Assembly (NCBI GenBank): GCA_943324745.2 | Contig: CALPMT020000022.1 | Span: 1 to 49,023 of the forward strand | From: Chitinophaga pinensis | GTDB lineage: Bacteria > Bacteroidota > Bacteroidia > Flavobacteriales_D > Crocinitomicaceae | Direction of reading: 5' to 3' | Length of the DNA stretch: 49,023 nucleotides | In this document: positions 33,701 to 43,163 of the stretch, one piece after another | How positions within the stretch are numbered: position 1 is the first letter of the stretch | Layout of the letters: each line of letters begins with the position of its first letter | Made by a program: the position numbers and the translations under genes | The notes under the pieces: model-generated | Told to the model about the DNA's origin: nothing | Databases searched by the model: none | What the model saw: the letters and a program-made list of their open reading frames with translations, nothing else

Positions 33701-34786
33701 ATGTCTCAAACAGAATACAAAGCTTCCTTTCAAAAACAAACCTTCCTTTTCAAACAACCTAGCGGAACCTCTCGTGGCATCCTCACGGAAAAACACGCTT
33801 GGTTCATAACATTATCATCAATTAGTCAACCTACTGACGTCACTCGTCACACGTCACACGTCACTCGTTACTCTGAGCTTGTCGAAGAGTCACTCGGCGA
33901 ATGCTCCATTATCCCTGGATTATCTCCCGACTTCATGGATTTCTTAACTTATGAAGAAAAACTGAAAGAAGTATGCGAAAACATCAATTATTATATCGAA
34001 CATTTATCTGAATTAGAAGTGTTTCCATCTATACTATTCGGGATAGAAACTGCTTTATTAGGTCTGAAAAATAAAATGAAATTATTTGATACTCCTTTTA
34101 CACGAGGAGAAGTTGGTATGCCAATCAATGGTCTCATTTGGATGGGATCAAAAGAATTTATGCTTCAACAAATTGAAAAAAAATTAAATGCTGGATTTTC
34201 CTGTTTGAAAATGAAAATTGGAGCCATAGACTTTGAAAATGAGTTGGATATACTATCATCCATTCGTAAGCGTTTCTCAGCTTCTGAGATAGAATTGCGT
34301 GTAGACGCAAATGGTGCTTTTCATTCAAACGAAGCATTAGAGAAATTAGAAAAACTAGCTAAATTCGAGTTACATTCCATTGAACAACCCATTAAAGCTG
34401 GTCAATGGGAAGAAATGGCTCGTTTATGTTCTAAAACTCCTTTACCTATTGCACTAGATGAAGAGTTAATAGGAGTTGTTGGGAAAGCGAATAAAATTGA
34501 TTTATTGCAGAAAATACAACCTCAATATATTATTTTAAAACCAAGCTTGCACGGGGGAATCTTAGGAACAAAGGAATGGATCGAACTTGCGAAGGAGTCT
34601 TATATTCCGTGGTGGATGACTTCTGCTTTAGAATCAAATGTGGGGTTGAATTGTATTGCTCAGTTTGCTTCAATCTTTGATAATAAATTACCGCAAGGAT
34701 TAGGAACAGGTGGTTTGTACGAAAATAATACTGCTAGTAAGTTGTTTATCAACCAAGGTTATATATACATGAGTCAATCAAAATAG
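33701..34786 (+). CDS. menC: o-Succinylbenzoate synthase with an in-frame repeat insertion
   Basis: MenC dehydrates SHCHC to o-succinylbenzoate in menaquinone synthesis. The 361 residues have the enolase-superfamily layout. The N-terminal capping domain includes AWFITLSS (about 33-40) and GECSIIPGLSPDF (about 66). The barrel carries CLKMKIG (catalytic Lys pair, about 167), RVDANGAF, SIEQPI and ALDEELI (the three metal-binding acids) and ILKPSLHGG (second Lys). All catalytic residues are intact, so the enzyme is probably active. Residues 41-64 (ISQPTDVTRHTSHVTRYSEL then VEES) are unlike the family. They split what should be one continuous strand-turn, and their DNA is a block of tandem heptamers plus a REP-like palindrome. 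It follows menA by 33 bp. Confidence 0.93.
   Translation: MSQTEYKASFQKQTFLFKQPSGTSRGILTEKHAWFITLSSISQPTDVTRHTSHVTRYSELVEESLGECSIIPGLSPDFMDFLTYEEKLKEVCENINYYIEHLSELEVFPSILFGIETALLGLKNKMKLFDTPFTRGEVGMPINGLIWMGSKEFMLQQIEKKLNAGFSCLKMKIGAIDFENELDILSSIRKRFSASEIELRVDANGAFHSNEALEKLEKLAKFELHSIEQPIKAGQWEEMARLCSKTPLPIALDEELIGVVGKANKIDLLQKIQPQYIILKPSLHGGILGTKEWIELAKESYIPWWMTSALESNVGLNCIAQFASIFDNKLPQGLGTGGLYENNTASKLFINQGYIYMSQSK
33837..33871 (+). repeat. Five tandem heptamers within menC
   Basis: Five consecutive 7-mers read ACGTCAC, TCGTCAC, ACGTCAC, ACGTCAC, TCGTTAC. The block is richer in G and C than the surrounding gene and encodes residues 46-57 of MenC (VTRHTSHVTR). Because 7 is not a multiple of 3, a gain or loss of one unit would shift the frame. 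Confidence 0.9.
33867..33893 (+). repeat. REP-like palindromic element inside menC
   Basis: Arms GTTACTCT and AGAGTCAC (7 of 8 pairs) flank the core GAGCTTGTCGA. The core with complementary variable arms is the form of a dispersed palindrome I recall from many bacterial genomes (CTGAGCTTGTCGAAG type). It is read in frame as SELVEES. Confidence 0.7.
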
Positions 34787-34809
34787 GTGAATTGTGAAGT
34801 TTTTTTTGG

Positions 34810-34818
34810 TAAATTTGG
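34810..34818 (+). promoter_or_regulatory. Possible -7 element of the giant type IX protein gene
   Basis: TAAATTTGG fits TAnnTTTG, 55 nt before the ATG at 34874. A TTG at 34792 lies closer than usual (15 nt spacing), so this is tentative. Confidence 0.4.
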
Positions 34819-34873
34819 CAACTTATCTTCTTACATTGAGTCATAAATAAAAAATAGTGTTAATCATAGTTAT

Positions 34874-37800
34874 ATGAAAAAGAATTGTCTTGTTATATTG
34901 TTAGTTGTTTTTGCGCAATTTTTGTCTTTTTCACAACAAATAAAAAGGGCGCCAGCATGCGGAACCGTTGGCTTTGATTGGAAAACCCCAGGGTCAATTC
35001 CTTCTGGAGATATATTCACTGGCTGCCCGAATACAAATTATCAATTGAAAGCGGATCTTAAAGCTACAGCAAATGAATATATTGCCCCCGGATTTGGTAT
35101 TGTGCTTGGTTCTGGTACAATGAATATATCCAAAGTTGAAATTTCTGAAGGTGGTGGTGCATATCAGAATATTGGTACAATTGTAAATTTGCCTTATTCT
35201 TCACCAAATTATGACTACAATATCAAAATAAATGGAACTGTTGTTACAGGACCAGTGACGATTAATATAGTTGATCATGCTACAGGGGCTGTTGTTGCTT
35301 CTGCTCCTTATTCTGCAAATGTTGTCATACCAATTCCTAAAGGAACTCTAAAAGGAACAGCAACCTTCTCTGGACCTGGAGTTTCAAATTATCAACTAGA
35401 TTATCCTTCTGCCGGTAAAGTAGATTACACAGCTAACGGTTACGCCATTTTTAATCCTAGTGTTGCAGGTAATGGTACACATACCATTACTTATACTTGG
35501 AATAATGGTACTTCTGCTTGTGGTTCTGCTACTAAAATCGTTGAAGTGAAAGGTTGTTCAACTCCTGCTGTTCCTTGTGGAACATGTGCTGCTCCTACTT
35601 GTCCTATTGGAAATGTTGCGCAATATGCGAATAGACAGCCGCCTACTGGAGCTCAAACTTGTAACTCAGGCCTTTCTGCTACTGGAGTGTATACAACTTA
35701 TCAAACAGTATATGCTGATGCAAACGGAAAGTTAGGTGCATATTGCCAAAATACTAATATTTCAGCGGCTACTGGTGTTACTACATCTGTTAAAATCACA
35801 TCCAAATTGTACAAGGATGGTGATTGCGGAGGAGCTGTAATACCTACTGCTAATTTTAATACATTAGTAGGTACTACGGACAATGTATTTAATCGCTCTT
35901 CTACAAATGGTTCGTGGAATCCTGAGTGGAATTCGTTAACATCAAATGGCAAATATATACTTCAGACAATATTTACATTAGGCGCAGGATCAACATTAAC
36001 GAAATATTGCATGGACTATTATGGTTCAACATCTTGTGCAGCTAAAATAGGTACTACAGCAGTAACAATAAATGGCGCTGCTCCACTTGTAGGGAAAAAT
36101 CCTTCTGCAAATTATTACTTATTATGTAAAAATGATAAGATTGAAATAAATACTACTGGTTATACATTGCCTCCAGTTGGTGGTGGTGGAACAGCTGGAA
36201 TTGGTTACATGCCATTTGTTTGTCCTCCAACGGCAGGTAAAGATCCTCATGCGGATGCTTGCTGGGGTCAAAATGATTTGTATGATATCAATAATCCATC
36301 TTCTGATATTAATGATGGATCATTAGTTGCTCAATTTCCTAGCGGATTAAATCATACCTATTATATTGTTCCAATTACAATGGATGAAGCGATAGCCAAT
36401 TCAATGAATTATGATCAAAATAGTGATGGATGTTTTCAAACAGGTACTCCAATTAAAATTACATATTTAAATGATATTGCAATTACAAAAAATGAAGTGT
36501 GTGCTTCTTCGAAAGTAACATTTACTATTTCTGGAGGAACGCCTGAGTATAAAGCAGAAACAGGAGGTAAATATACTATTTCTACAAACAAAGGTACTTT
36601 AAGTGCTACAACTTTAACGACAAGTGGTGGTACGGTTGATTTGACAGGTTTAGCAACAAATGACAACTATACAATTACAGTTGATGATGGTACTGGTTGT
36701 ACAAAAACTTTTACAGGTACGTATTCGTGCGCATGTACACCACCAACTATTACTCCAACTGTTACAAATGTTTGTGCTGGAGCAACGTCTACTACTTTTT
36801 CTTACACGAGTACAGGAACGCCAACAACATATTCTATTACATGGAATGCAGCAGCAATCACAGCTGGTTTCGTAAATGTGGTGGATGCCACACTAACTGC
36901 TTCACCTCAAACTATAACACTTCCAGCAGGTGCAACTGCTGCAACCTATACAGGTAGTCTTACAGTCAAAAATGCAGGAGGTTGTACAAGTACTTCACAA
37001 AATATTTCAGTTACATTAAATACAAATCCAACGATTACTCCAACTGTAACCAATGTTTGCGCTGGGGTTGCGTCTACTAATTTCTCTTACACAAGTACAG
37101 GTACACCAACAACATATTCTATTACATGGAATGCAGCAGCAATCACAGCTGGTTTTATTAATGTGGTAGATGCTACATTAGCAATTTCACCTCAAACCAT
37201 TACACTTCCTTTAAATGTAACTGCAGCAACATACACTGGTAGTCTTATTGTCAAAAATGCAAGCGGGTGTTTAAGTAATACACAAAACATTTCAGTTACA
37301 GTACATGATAATCCAGTTCTTACTGCTACTCCAAGCTCGATATTAGCTGGAGCTACATCAAATATTACCCTAACAGGTGGTTCGGGTACACCAGCTATTT
37401 CAACACCATGGACATCTTCTGCAGCAACGACTATTGCAACTTTAACTAATTCTGGTCAAACGGCAACTGTTACAGGTGTCGCACAAGGAAATACTGATGT
37501 CACATATACAGATGATAAAGGTTGTTCAGGCAAAGTAACAGTAGCTATTACTGTACCGGGATGTAATACAATTACAAATGGTACAGCACCTCAGTCAATT
37601 TGCTTAAGTGGAGATCCAGCAGCAATGACGGTTTCTACTTCTGAAACTGCAGCTAAAGGAATCAGCTTTGTAGCATATTCTTCACTGGCAAAACCAGCTG
37701 ATGCTAATGCAATTTACAGTGGGGTTGGTATTACGGGTCTTAAATTATCAGATGTTGATCCTACTGGAGGAACCGCAACTTTTGATATTCCTGCATTTGG

Positions 37801-39643
37801 TACGACAGGTTCAACAACTTTCCCGTTACCAGGTGACTATTTTATTTATGCGATTTTAACCAATCCAACCGTTATTGGTTGTAGACCATATATCGAAATG
37901 AAAATTACAATCACGGATAGTACAAAAGTGAATGGCTTAACAGCTTCGACCGTTACAGGAAATACGACTACATTTACGTGGGGTGCAAATTCTGCCGTAA
38001 ATCAATGGGGTATTGAGACAGCTTTGACGGCGAATGCTTCAACTGCCCCAGCATGGGTAGCAGCACCAAATTTACCAAACACTGGTGCTGGAAGTTTTAA
38101 CGTACCTAATATTCCGTTAGGACAAACTGCACACATACGTATCACTCCAAAAGATATTGCAGGAAACCCAGTAGCTTGTTCAAAATCAGCTACTGCTTCG
38201 ATCACTAATCCAAATTGTACAAAACCAATACCAATTCCATTAACGCTTAGCGTTCCATCTGTATGTGAAGGAGGAGCTATAAGTGTAATTGGAGATATCG
38301 ACGCTTCTTCAGTGTTAGCTAATTTTAAATGGCGTGTGTCGTTAAATGGAACAAATTGGTTGGATGCGACTGGTCCAGATTATGATTTAAGCGTTGCAAA
38401 AACTTTGACAATTCCAGTAACAAAAATAGGAATGAATAATGCATTGGTTAAATTGATAGTAACGGATCAAGCGACAGGTGTTTGTAAAGATTCAACAGCA
38501 ACAATACCTTTAATAATTAATGAATTTCCGAATGCGAAGATATCAATAAACCCAGATCCTGCTATACTTTGTGTAGATCAGAATCAGTTAATTACGGTAA
38601 CAATGATTGGATCAAAAGGAAGAGGCCCTTACGTTTTTGATTATACACTTGATGGTACAGCAAAAACAGATTCTTCATTAGTAAGTGATGGTACAGGTGT
38701 TTTAACGTATGATTTTAATACGAGTAAAGAAATTATTGATTCTACATTTATACTTACAAAAGTGACAGATAAAAATGGTTGCTTTAAAGCAATTACAACT
38801 AATAATTCTGTTAAAATGCAAGTGATTACTGCACCAAAGCCAGTATTTACTGCTGATAGAACGGTTGGGTGTTTTCCATTTGATGTAATATTTACAGATA
38901 AATCAACGCCCCTAAATACATCTGTCGAATGGGATTTTGGAGATGGTAGTCCTGTTTCTAAAGAACAGGGAATAACCAAATACACATTCAAAAAAGCAGG
39001 TGATTACACAATTTCATTTAAGTCAATATTAAATGGCTGTTGGGATACCATGCAAAAAACGAACTATATACATGTAAAAGATCGACCAATTGCTCAGTTC
39101 TCTCCAAAGAAAACAAATGTAAGTATGATTGATCCAGTAATTACATTTGACAATGCGTCCTCAAATAATGCAGTATATTTTAAATGGATTTTTGGTGATG
39201 GAACGCAAGTTTCTTCCGAAAGAAATCCTACACATACCTTTATTGGTACAGGGGAAAACAATTTGCCAGCACCAGGAAATTACGTAGTTCAATTATATGC
39301 ATTCGTAAACAATGATTGTTGGGATTCAATTAGCAGATCGATTACCATTGACGATGAACAAATATTTTATATTCCTAATACATTTACACCAGATGGAAAT
39401 GAATTTAATAATGTGTTCCAACCAGTGTTTACAAGTGGTTATGATGCCCAAAACTTTCATTTCGAAATCTATAACAGATGGGGAGAATTAATCTTTGAAA
39501 CGTATAATCCTGCCATTGGTTGGGATGGTACTTATGGAGATAAACTGTTGATGTCGGGTTCATATACTTGGAAATTACAGTTTAGAGAGAAGATGACCGA
39601 AAAAGAACATTACCTCACAGGTACCGTAAACTTATTAAAGTAA
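34874..39643 (+). CDS. Giant type IX secreted adhesin-like protein with PKD domains
   Basis: This 1589-residue protein has a signal peptide (KKNCLVILLVVFAQFLSFSQ). A long Thr/Ser/Ala/Gly-rich beta-sandwich region with many paired cysteines spans residues about 25-1290. Two near-identical 95-residue repeats lie at residues 624-718 and 719-813 (each with VTNVCAG and TTYSITWNAAAITAGF). Two PKD domains follow at about 1310-1500 (VEWDFGDGSP and FKWIFGDGTQ). The C-terminus is a gliding-motility/type B sorting domain (about 1500-1589: YIPNTFTPDGNEFNNVF, EIYNRWGELIFET, GWDGTYGDKLLMSGSY), which targets it to the type IX secretion system. No enzyme domain is visible; adhesion or a cell-surface filament is likely. 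It is monocistronic with a terminator. Confidence 0.93.
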   Translation: MKKNCLVILLVVFAQFLSFSQQIKRAPACGTVGFDWKTPGSIPSGDIFTGCPNTNYQLKADLKATANEYIAPGFGIVLGSGTMNISKVEISEGGGAYQNIGTIVNLPYSSPNYDYNIKINGTVVTGPVTINIVDHATGAVVASAPYSANVVIPIPKGTLKGTATFSGPGVSNYQLDYPSAGKVDYTANGYAIFNPSVAGNGTHTITYTWNNGTSACGSATKIVEVKGCSTPAVPCGTCAAPTCPIGNVAQYANRQPPTGAQTCNSGLSATGVYTTYQTVYADANGKLGAYCQNTNISAATGVTTSVKITSKLYKDGDCGGAVIPTANFNTLVGTTDNVFNRSSTNGSWNPEWNSLTSNGKYILQTIFTLGAGSTLTKYCMDYYGSTSCAAKIGTTAVTINGAAPLVGKNPSANYYLLCKNDKIEINTTGYTLPPVGGGGTAGIGYMPFVCPPTAGKDPHADACWGQNDLYDINNPSSDINDGSLVAQFPSGLNHTYYIVPITMDEAIANSMNYDQNSDGCFQTGTPIKITYLNDIAITKNEVCASSKVTFTISGGTPEYKAETGGKYTISTNKGTLSATTLTTSGGTVDLTGLATNDNYTITVDDGTGCTKTFTGTYSCACTPPTITPTVTNVCAGATSTTFSYTSTGTPTTYSITWNAAAITAGFVNVVDATLTASPQTITLPAGATAATYTGSLTVKNAGGCTSTSQNISVTLNTNPTITPTVTNVCAGVASTNFSYTSTGTPTTYSITWNAAAITAGFINVVDATLAISPQTITLPLNVTAATYTGSLIVKNASGCLSNTQNISVTVHDNPVLTATPSSILAGATSNITLTGGSGTPAISTPWTSSAATTIATLTNSGQTATVTGVAQGNTDVTYTDDKGCSGKVTVAITVPGCNTITNGTAPQSICLSGDPAAMTVSTSETAAKGISFVAYSSLAKPADANAIYSGVGITGLKLSDVDPTGGTATFDIPAFGTTGSTTFPLPGDYFIYAILTNPTVIGCRPYIEMKITITDSTKVNGLTASTVTGNTTTFTWGANSAVNQWGIETALTANASTAPAWVAAPNLPNTGAGSFNVPNIPLGQTAHIRITPKDIAGNPVACSKSATASITNPNCTKPIPIPLTLSVPSVCEGGAISVIGDIDASSVLANFKWRVSLNGTNWLDATGPDYDLSVAKTLTIPVTKIGMNNALVKLIVTDQATGVCKDSTATIPLIINEFPNAKISINPDPAILCVDQNQLITVTMIGSKGRGPYVFDYTLDGTAKTDSSLVSDGTGVLTYDFNTSKEIIDSTFILTKVTDKNGCFKAITTNNSVKMQVITAPKPVFTADRTVGCFPFDVIFTDKSTPLNTSVEWDFGDGSPVSKEQGITKYTFKKAGDYTISFKSILNGCWDTMQKTNYIHVKDRPIAQFSPKKTNVSMIDPVITFDNASSNNAVYFKWIFGDGTQVSSERNPTHTFIGTGENNLPAPGNYVVQLYAFVNNDCWDSISRSITIDDEQIFYIPNTFTPDGNEFNNVFQPVFTSGYDAQNFHFEIYNRWGELIFETYNPAIGWDGTYGDKLLMSGSYTWKLQFREKMTEKEHYLTGTVNLLK
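36743..37312 (+). repeat. Tandem duplication of a 285-bp unit in the giant secreted protein
   Basis: Two direct copies (36743-37027 and 37028-37312) encode 95 residues each. 36821-36870 and 37106-37155 are identical over 50 bp, so the duplication is recent or kept uniform by recombination. Confidence 0.93.
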
Positions 39644-39647
39644 TGAA

Positions 39648-39688
39648 TAAAAAAAGGGTGTCCGAAAATTCGAGACACTCTTTTTTTT
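39648..39688 (+). terminator. Intrinsic terminator after the giant secreted protein gene
   Basis: An A run, AGGGTGTCCGAA, AA, TTCGAGACACTCT and a run of T form a long stem with one bulged A and one G-T pair, starting 4 bp after the stop codon. The following bases 39689-39834 hold no gene and no clear promoter. Confidence 0.88.
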
Positions 39689-39834
39689 AGATGAAGTTGA
39701 ACAGAAACCTGTCAAAACGAAGCCTAAGTAGAAGAAAAAAAGCAAAGTTTAAATAAGTTTATGAGCATTTCGATGCTAGAATAACAAATCGTTGACGCTT
39801 TTTCGACAGCTTCTTTTACCCTTTAATTGTTGCC

Positions 39835-42800
39835 ATGATTACTAAACCTCTTCAAATACTAAATGCCTCCGCAGGAAGTGGAAAAACCTACAATCTTGTT
39901 CAGAAATACCTTAAATTGATATTGTCAAATTCAGGAGATAAAAGCTTTAGTACGGTTATGGCTATGACTTTTACGAATAAGGCGGCATTTGAAATGAAAC
40001 AAAGGATACTTGATGCCTTAGATGAAATTTCTTCAGTCGATTTTATTGAAGGTAAAAGACGCGAAAAAGGCTTGCAAAAAATTACGCAACTAAAATCAGA
40101 ATTAAATATTTCGGAATCCGAAATTATCTTACGTGCTAAAAATACACTTAAACAAATCTTGCATCAATTTGAAGATTTTCATGTAATGACCATCGATAAG
40201 TTTAACTTGCGTTTAATTCGATCTTTTTCAAAAGAATTGGATTTACCAATAGATTCAAAAATTGTATTGAACGAAGATGAGGTGCTAAATGAAATTATCG
40301 AAAAATTAATGGATAGCATCGATGAAACTGGTAATACAATTTCTTCATTAATAATTAATTATTCAAAAGAGAAATTAGAGGATGAAGAAACCTGGAATTT
40401 CCAAACACAATTAAAAGGTTTTGCAACAATTTTGACTAATGAGAAATATTTCAAACAAATTGAGTTATTAATCAACCAAGATTATTCAAAAAATGCATTT
40501 GTTTCACTTAAAACAACTATCAAAACACTGGAGGAAACAATTTCATTGAAGGCTAAAGAGTTGTATGATTTGTTTTTAACTATGGATGAAAAAGATTTGC
40601 CAGGTGGATCAACTTCAGGCAATGCATTTAGAAAACTGATCTCCAATAAATTGTTTGCGGGCGATGGGTTCGATAACGGCTTTTTTTCAGAGGCCATGTT
40701 GACCAAAATTGATCAAGGAACAAAGAAAAATCAATTCCCAAAAGAATTAAAAATAAAAAGTTTAGGATTTAACCAATTCTTCGAAATAAATGCTTCCAAC
40801 TATTTTTTACTCAAAGCAGCCTATAAAAATTTTTATAATATGGCGCTTTTACAATGTATTTCGAAAGAATTGGAAGGAGTTCGTGAGACAGACAAAATTT
40901 TAAGAATTTCAGAATTTAATAAATTAATATCTGAGCTAATAAGGGATGAAAATGCACCGTTTATCTATGAACGTATAGGTAATAGATTTAAACATTTTTT
41001 ATTAGATGAATTTCAAGATACTTCTAGACTTCAATGGCAAAATATTGTTCCTTTGTTGGAAGAATCAATTTCAAATAATAATGATAACCTCATAGTTGGA
41101 GACGCTAAGCAGTCTATTTATCGTTTTAAAAATGGCTTAGCAGAACAATTTGTTGCACTGCCAGCGCTATATAATCCAGAGAAAGATCCTAAAACTGAAA
41201 GACAATCTCATTTTTTTCAAGATATGGGCGAAAAAAGAGCATTGACAAGTAATTATCGCTCAGCAAAGTTGATCGTAAAATTTAATAATTTGTTTTTTGA
41301 AAACATTCAAACGTTTATTTCAGAAAAGCATAAAGAATTTTACGCGGATGTTTACCAAGATCCAAAAGGTGAAGACGGAGGTTATGTTGAGGTGCTGTCA
41401 AAAGAAACGAAAGATGAAGTTAAAGAAGAAGTCATTAAACAATTAGTTAGTTGGGTTGATCAAATCATCAACGATGGGTATGATTGTGGGGATATTTGTA
41501 TCTTAGGAAATACAAAGAAAGAATGTAATGCCTGGGCAATAGAATTATCCGAAAAATACAAGGTTGTTTCAGATGACAGTTTATTGGTCAATTCAGATCA
41601 GTATGTTCGCCTATCAATTGCTTTTTTAAAATGGAGGATGAATCCAAAAGGAGAATTAGAAGCTAAACGTTTCTGTGAAATGTATTTTTCATGTTTTTCA
41701 GAGAATGAAATTGAAAGCCAAAATAGTTATTGGAAAACATATCAAAATAAATCGAATAAAACTGTAACTTTTTTCGATACAAATCATTTTATGATAGATG
41801 TATTTGGTTCCGAAGACAATTTCTTATTCAAATACGATAGTTTATATATGCTAATTCAAGTGTTTTTTAAAAATTTGAAATTAAATGAGTTGAATAATAC
41901 GTATTTACATCACTTGTCTGATATGTTACATAATTTTGATGTGGTTTTCGGACCTAATCTTGAACTATTTATGGAAGAATATGATCGAAATGGTAAAAAG
42001 AGTGCAATTCAAATTCCTGAAAACAAGGATGCTATAAAAATTATGACAGGTCATAAATCGAAAGGATTAGAATTTCCAATTGTCATTCTTCCAAATGTCG
42101 ATTTTAACTTAGATTCAACACACGCAAGGTATTTAATAGAGGATAAAGGTTATTTTTTATATACAGGTTTGTCTGCAAAAAGTCCTATAAAAAGTATTTC
42201 AAACTTTACTACAAATGAGAAAAGTCAAAACTTCATTGATAAATTAAATCTTTGTTATGTGATGATGACTCGTCCTGTAGAAAGATTGTACATTGGAAAT
42301 TTCTACCAGAAAAATAATTTTGGACAAACATTTCATCAAACAATATCTAATATGGATGTTTCAAGTTGGACTAAAATAGAACATGACGAAGTTTTCATCA
42401 TTGGAAATAAAAGTTTAACAGTTAAAGAACATATTCAATTAAGAAGTTCTGATTTTACGCCAGTTAATGTGAATGATCGATTATGGTTTCCTGATATTTC
42501 AATAAATACCAATTTATTAGATGAGGAATCTGATTTAAATAAAGCTAGAAGATACGGAAATCAACTTCATGAGGCATTGTCATTGATTCATTCAAGTGAA
42601 AATATTTCTAAAACATTAAGTAGATTACAAAAAGAAGGTGTAGTAGAAGTCGAATTCTATCCACGTATTGAGCAAGAATTAAATACAATTTTAACATTTC
42701 TACCCTACAAAGAAATCATTTCAAATGCCCTAAAAATTAGCAACGAACAATCAATTATTATTGGACCGAATGAAACAAAAAGACCGGACAAAATTATTTT

Positions 42801-42963
42801 CAAAGAAAATGAAACTATCGTTCTTGATTTCAAAACCGGAGCATCGACAAGAAAAAATGAAAAACAGGTAGCTATGTATAAAAAAGTACTATCAGAAATG
42901 AATTTTCCAAATGTGAAAGGTTTTTTATTTTATACTGGATCATTGAAATTACAAGAAATCTAA
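39835..42963 (+). CDS. AddA/RecB-like helicase-nuclease
   Basis: This 1042-residue UvrD/Rep-family (SF1A) helicase has a C-terminal PD-(D/E)xK nuclease. Helicase motifs in order: NASAGSGKTYNLV (Walker A, about 10), TFTNKAAFEMKQRI (motif Ia, about 46), HFLLDEFQDTS (motif II, about 386), VGDAKQSIYRFK (motif III, about 422), LTSNYRS (motif IV, about 473), MTGHKSKGLEFPIVI (motif V, about 739) and LCYVMMTRPVERLYI (motif VI, about 810). The nuclease signature is PDKIIFKENETIVLDFKTG (about 980-998) plus KQVAMYKKVL. The protein should process double-strand breaks for RecA. An AddB/RecC-like partner gene is not adjacent on either side, which is unusual for this family. No promoter motif stands out upstream. 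Confidence 0.93.
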   Translation: MITKPLQILNASAGSGKTYNLVQKYLKLILSNSGDKSFSTVMAMTFTNKAAFEMKQRILDALDEISSVDFIEGKRREKGLQKITQLKSELNISESEIILRAKNTLKQILHQFEDFHVMTIDKFNLRLIRSFSKELDLPIDSKIVLNEDEVLNEIIEKLMDSIDETGNTISSLIINYSKEKLEDEETWNFQTQLKGFATILTNEKYFKQIELLINQDYSKNAFVSLKTTIKTLEETISLKAKELYDLFLTMDEKDLPGGSTSGNAFRKLISNKLFAGDGFDNGFFSEAMLTKIDQGTKKNQFPKELKIKSLGFNQFFEINASNYFLLKAAYKNFYNMALLQCISKELEGVRETDKILRISEFNKLISELIRDENAPFIYERIGNRFKHFLLDEFQDTSRLQWQNIVPLLEESISNNNDNLIVGDAKQSIYRFKNGLAEQFVALPALYNPEKDPKTERQSHFFQDMGEKRALTSNYRSAKLIVKFNNLFFENIQTFISEKHKEFYADVYQDPKGEDGGYVEVLSKETKDEVKEEVIKQLVSWVDQIINDGYDCGDICILGNTKKECNAWAIELSEKYKVVSDDSLLVNSDQYVRLSIAFLKWRMNPKGELEAKRFCEMYFSCFSENEIESQNSYWKTYQNKSNKTVTFFDTNHFMIDVFGSEDNFLFKYDSLYMLIQVFFKNLKLNELNNTYLHHLSDMLHNFDVVFGPNLELFMEEYDRNGKKSAIQIPENKDAIKIMTGHKSKGLEFPIVILPNVDFNLDSTHARYLIEDKGYFLYTGLSAKSPIKSISNFTTNEKSQNFIDKLNLCYVMMTRPVERLYIGNFYQKNNFGQTFHQTISNMDVSSWTKIEHDEVFIIGNKSLTVKEHIQLRSSDFTPVNVNDRLWFPDISINTNLLDEESDLNKARRYGNQLHEALSLIHSSENISKTLSRLQKEGVVEVEFYPRIEQELNTILTFLPYKEIISNALKISNEQSIIIGPNETKRPDKIIFKENETIVLDFKTGASTRKNEKQVAMYKKVLSEMNFPNVKGFLFYTGSLKLQEI

Positions 42964-43101
42964 CACGAATTCACACGTAAAATGATGATAAATAATTCAT
43001 ATTTTTTTCATACATTTGTTTACGTTGGCTTCCTATATAATAGTTTTTTTGATCCAAACCAAAATTTAAATCTGTAATGTACGATTGTAGATATTGAATT
43101 T

Positions 43102-43110
43102 TAATTTTGC
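43102..43110 (+). promoter_or_regulatory. -7 promoter element of the unknown-protein/WYL operon
   Basis: TAATTTTGC is an exact TAnnTTTG match, 53 nt before the ATG at 43164. It contains an in-frame TTG (43107) that would otherwise be read as a longer start. The preceding bases 42964-43101 hold nothing else recognisable. Confidence 0.6.
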
Positions 43111-43163
43111 AGTTGAACGATAAAAAGCAATTTTCAGAAGTTACCTTATTAAAGAATTATAAA

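Noticed and set aside
36660-36957. Extra small genes in other frames within the giant secreted protein, and similar frames elsewhere
   Set aside because: They are shadows of the real frame, without homology, promoter or start signal of their own.
36743-37312. CRISPR-like or mobile repeat
   Set aside because: Two long in-frame direct copies inside one gene, without spacers, are a protein-domain duplication.
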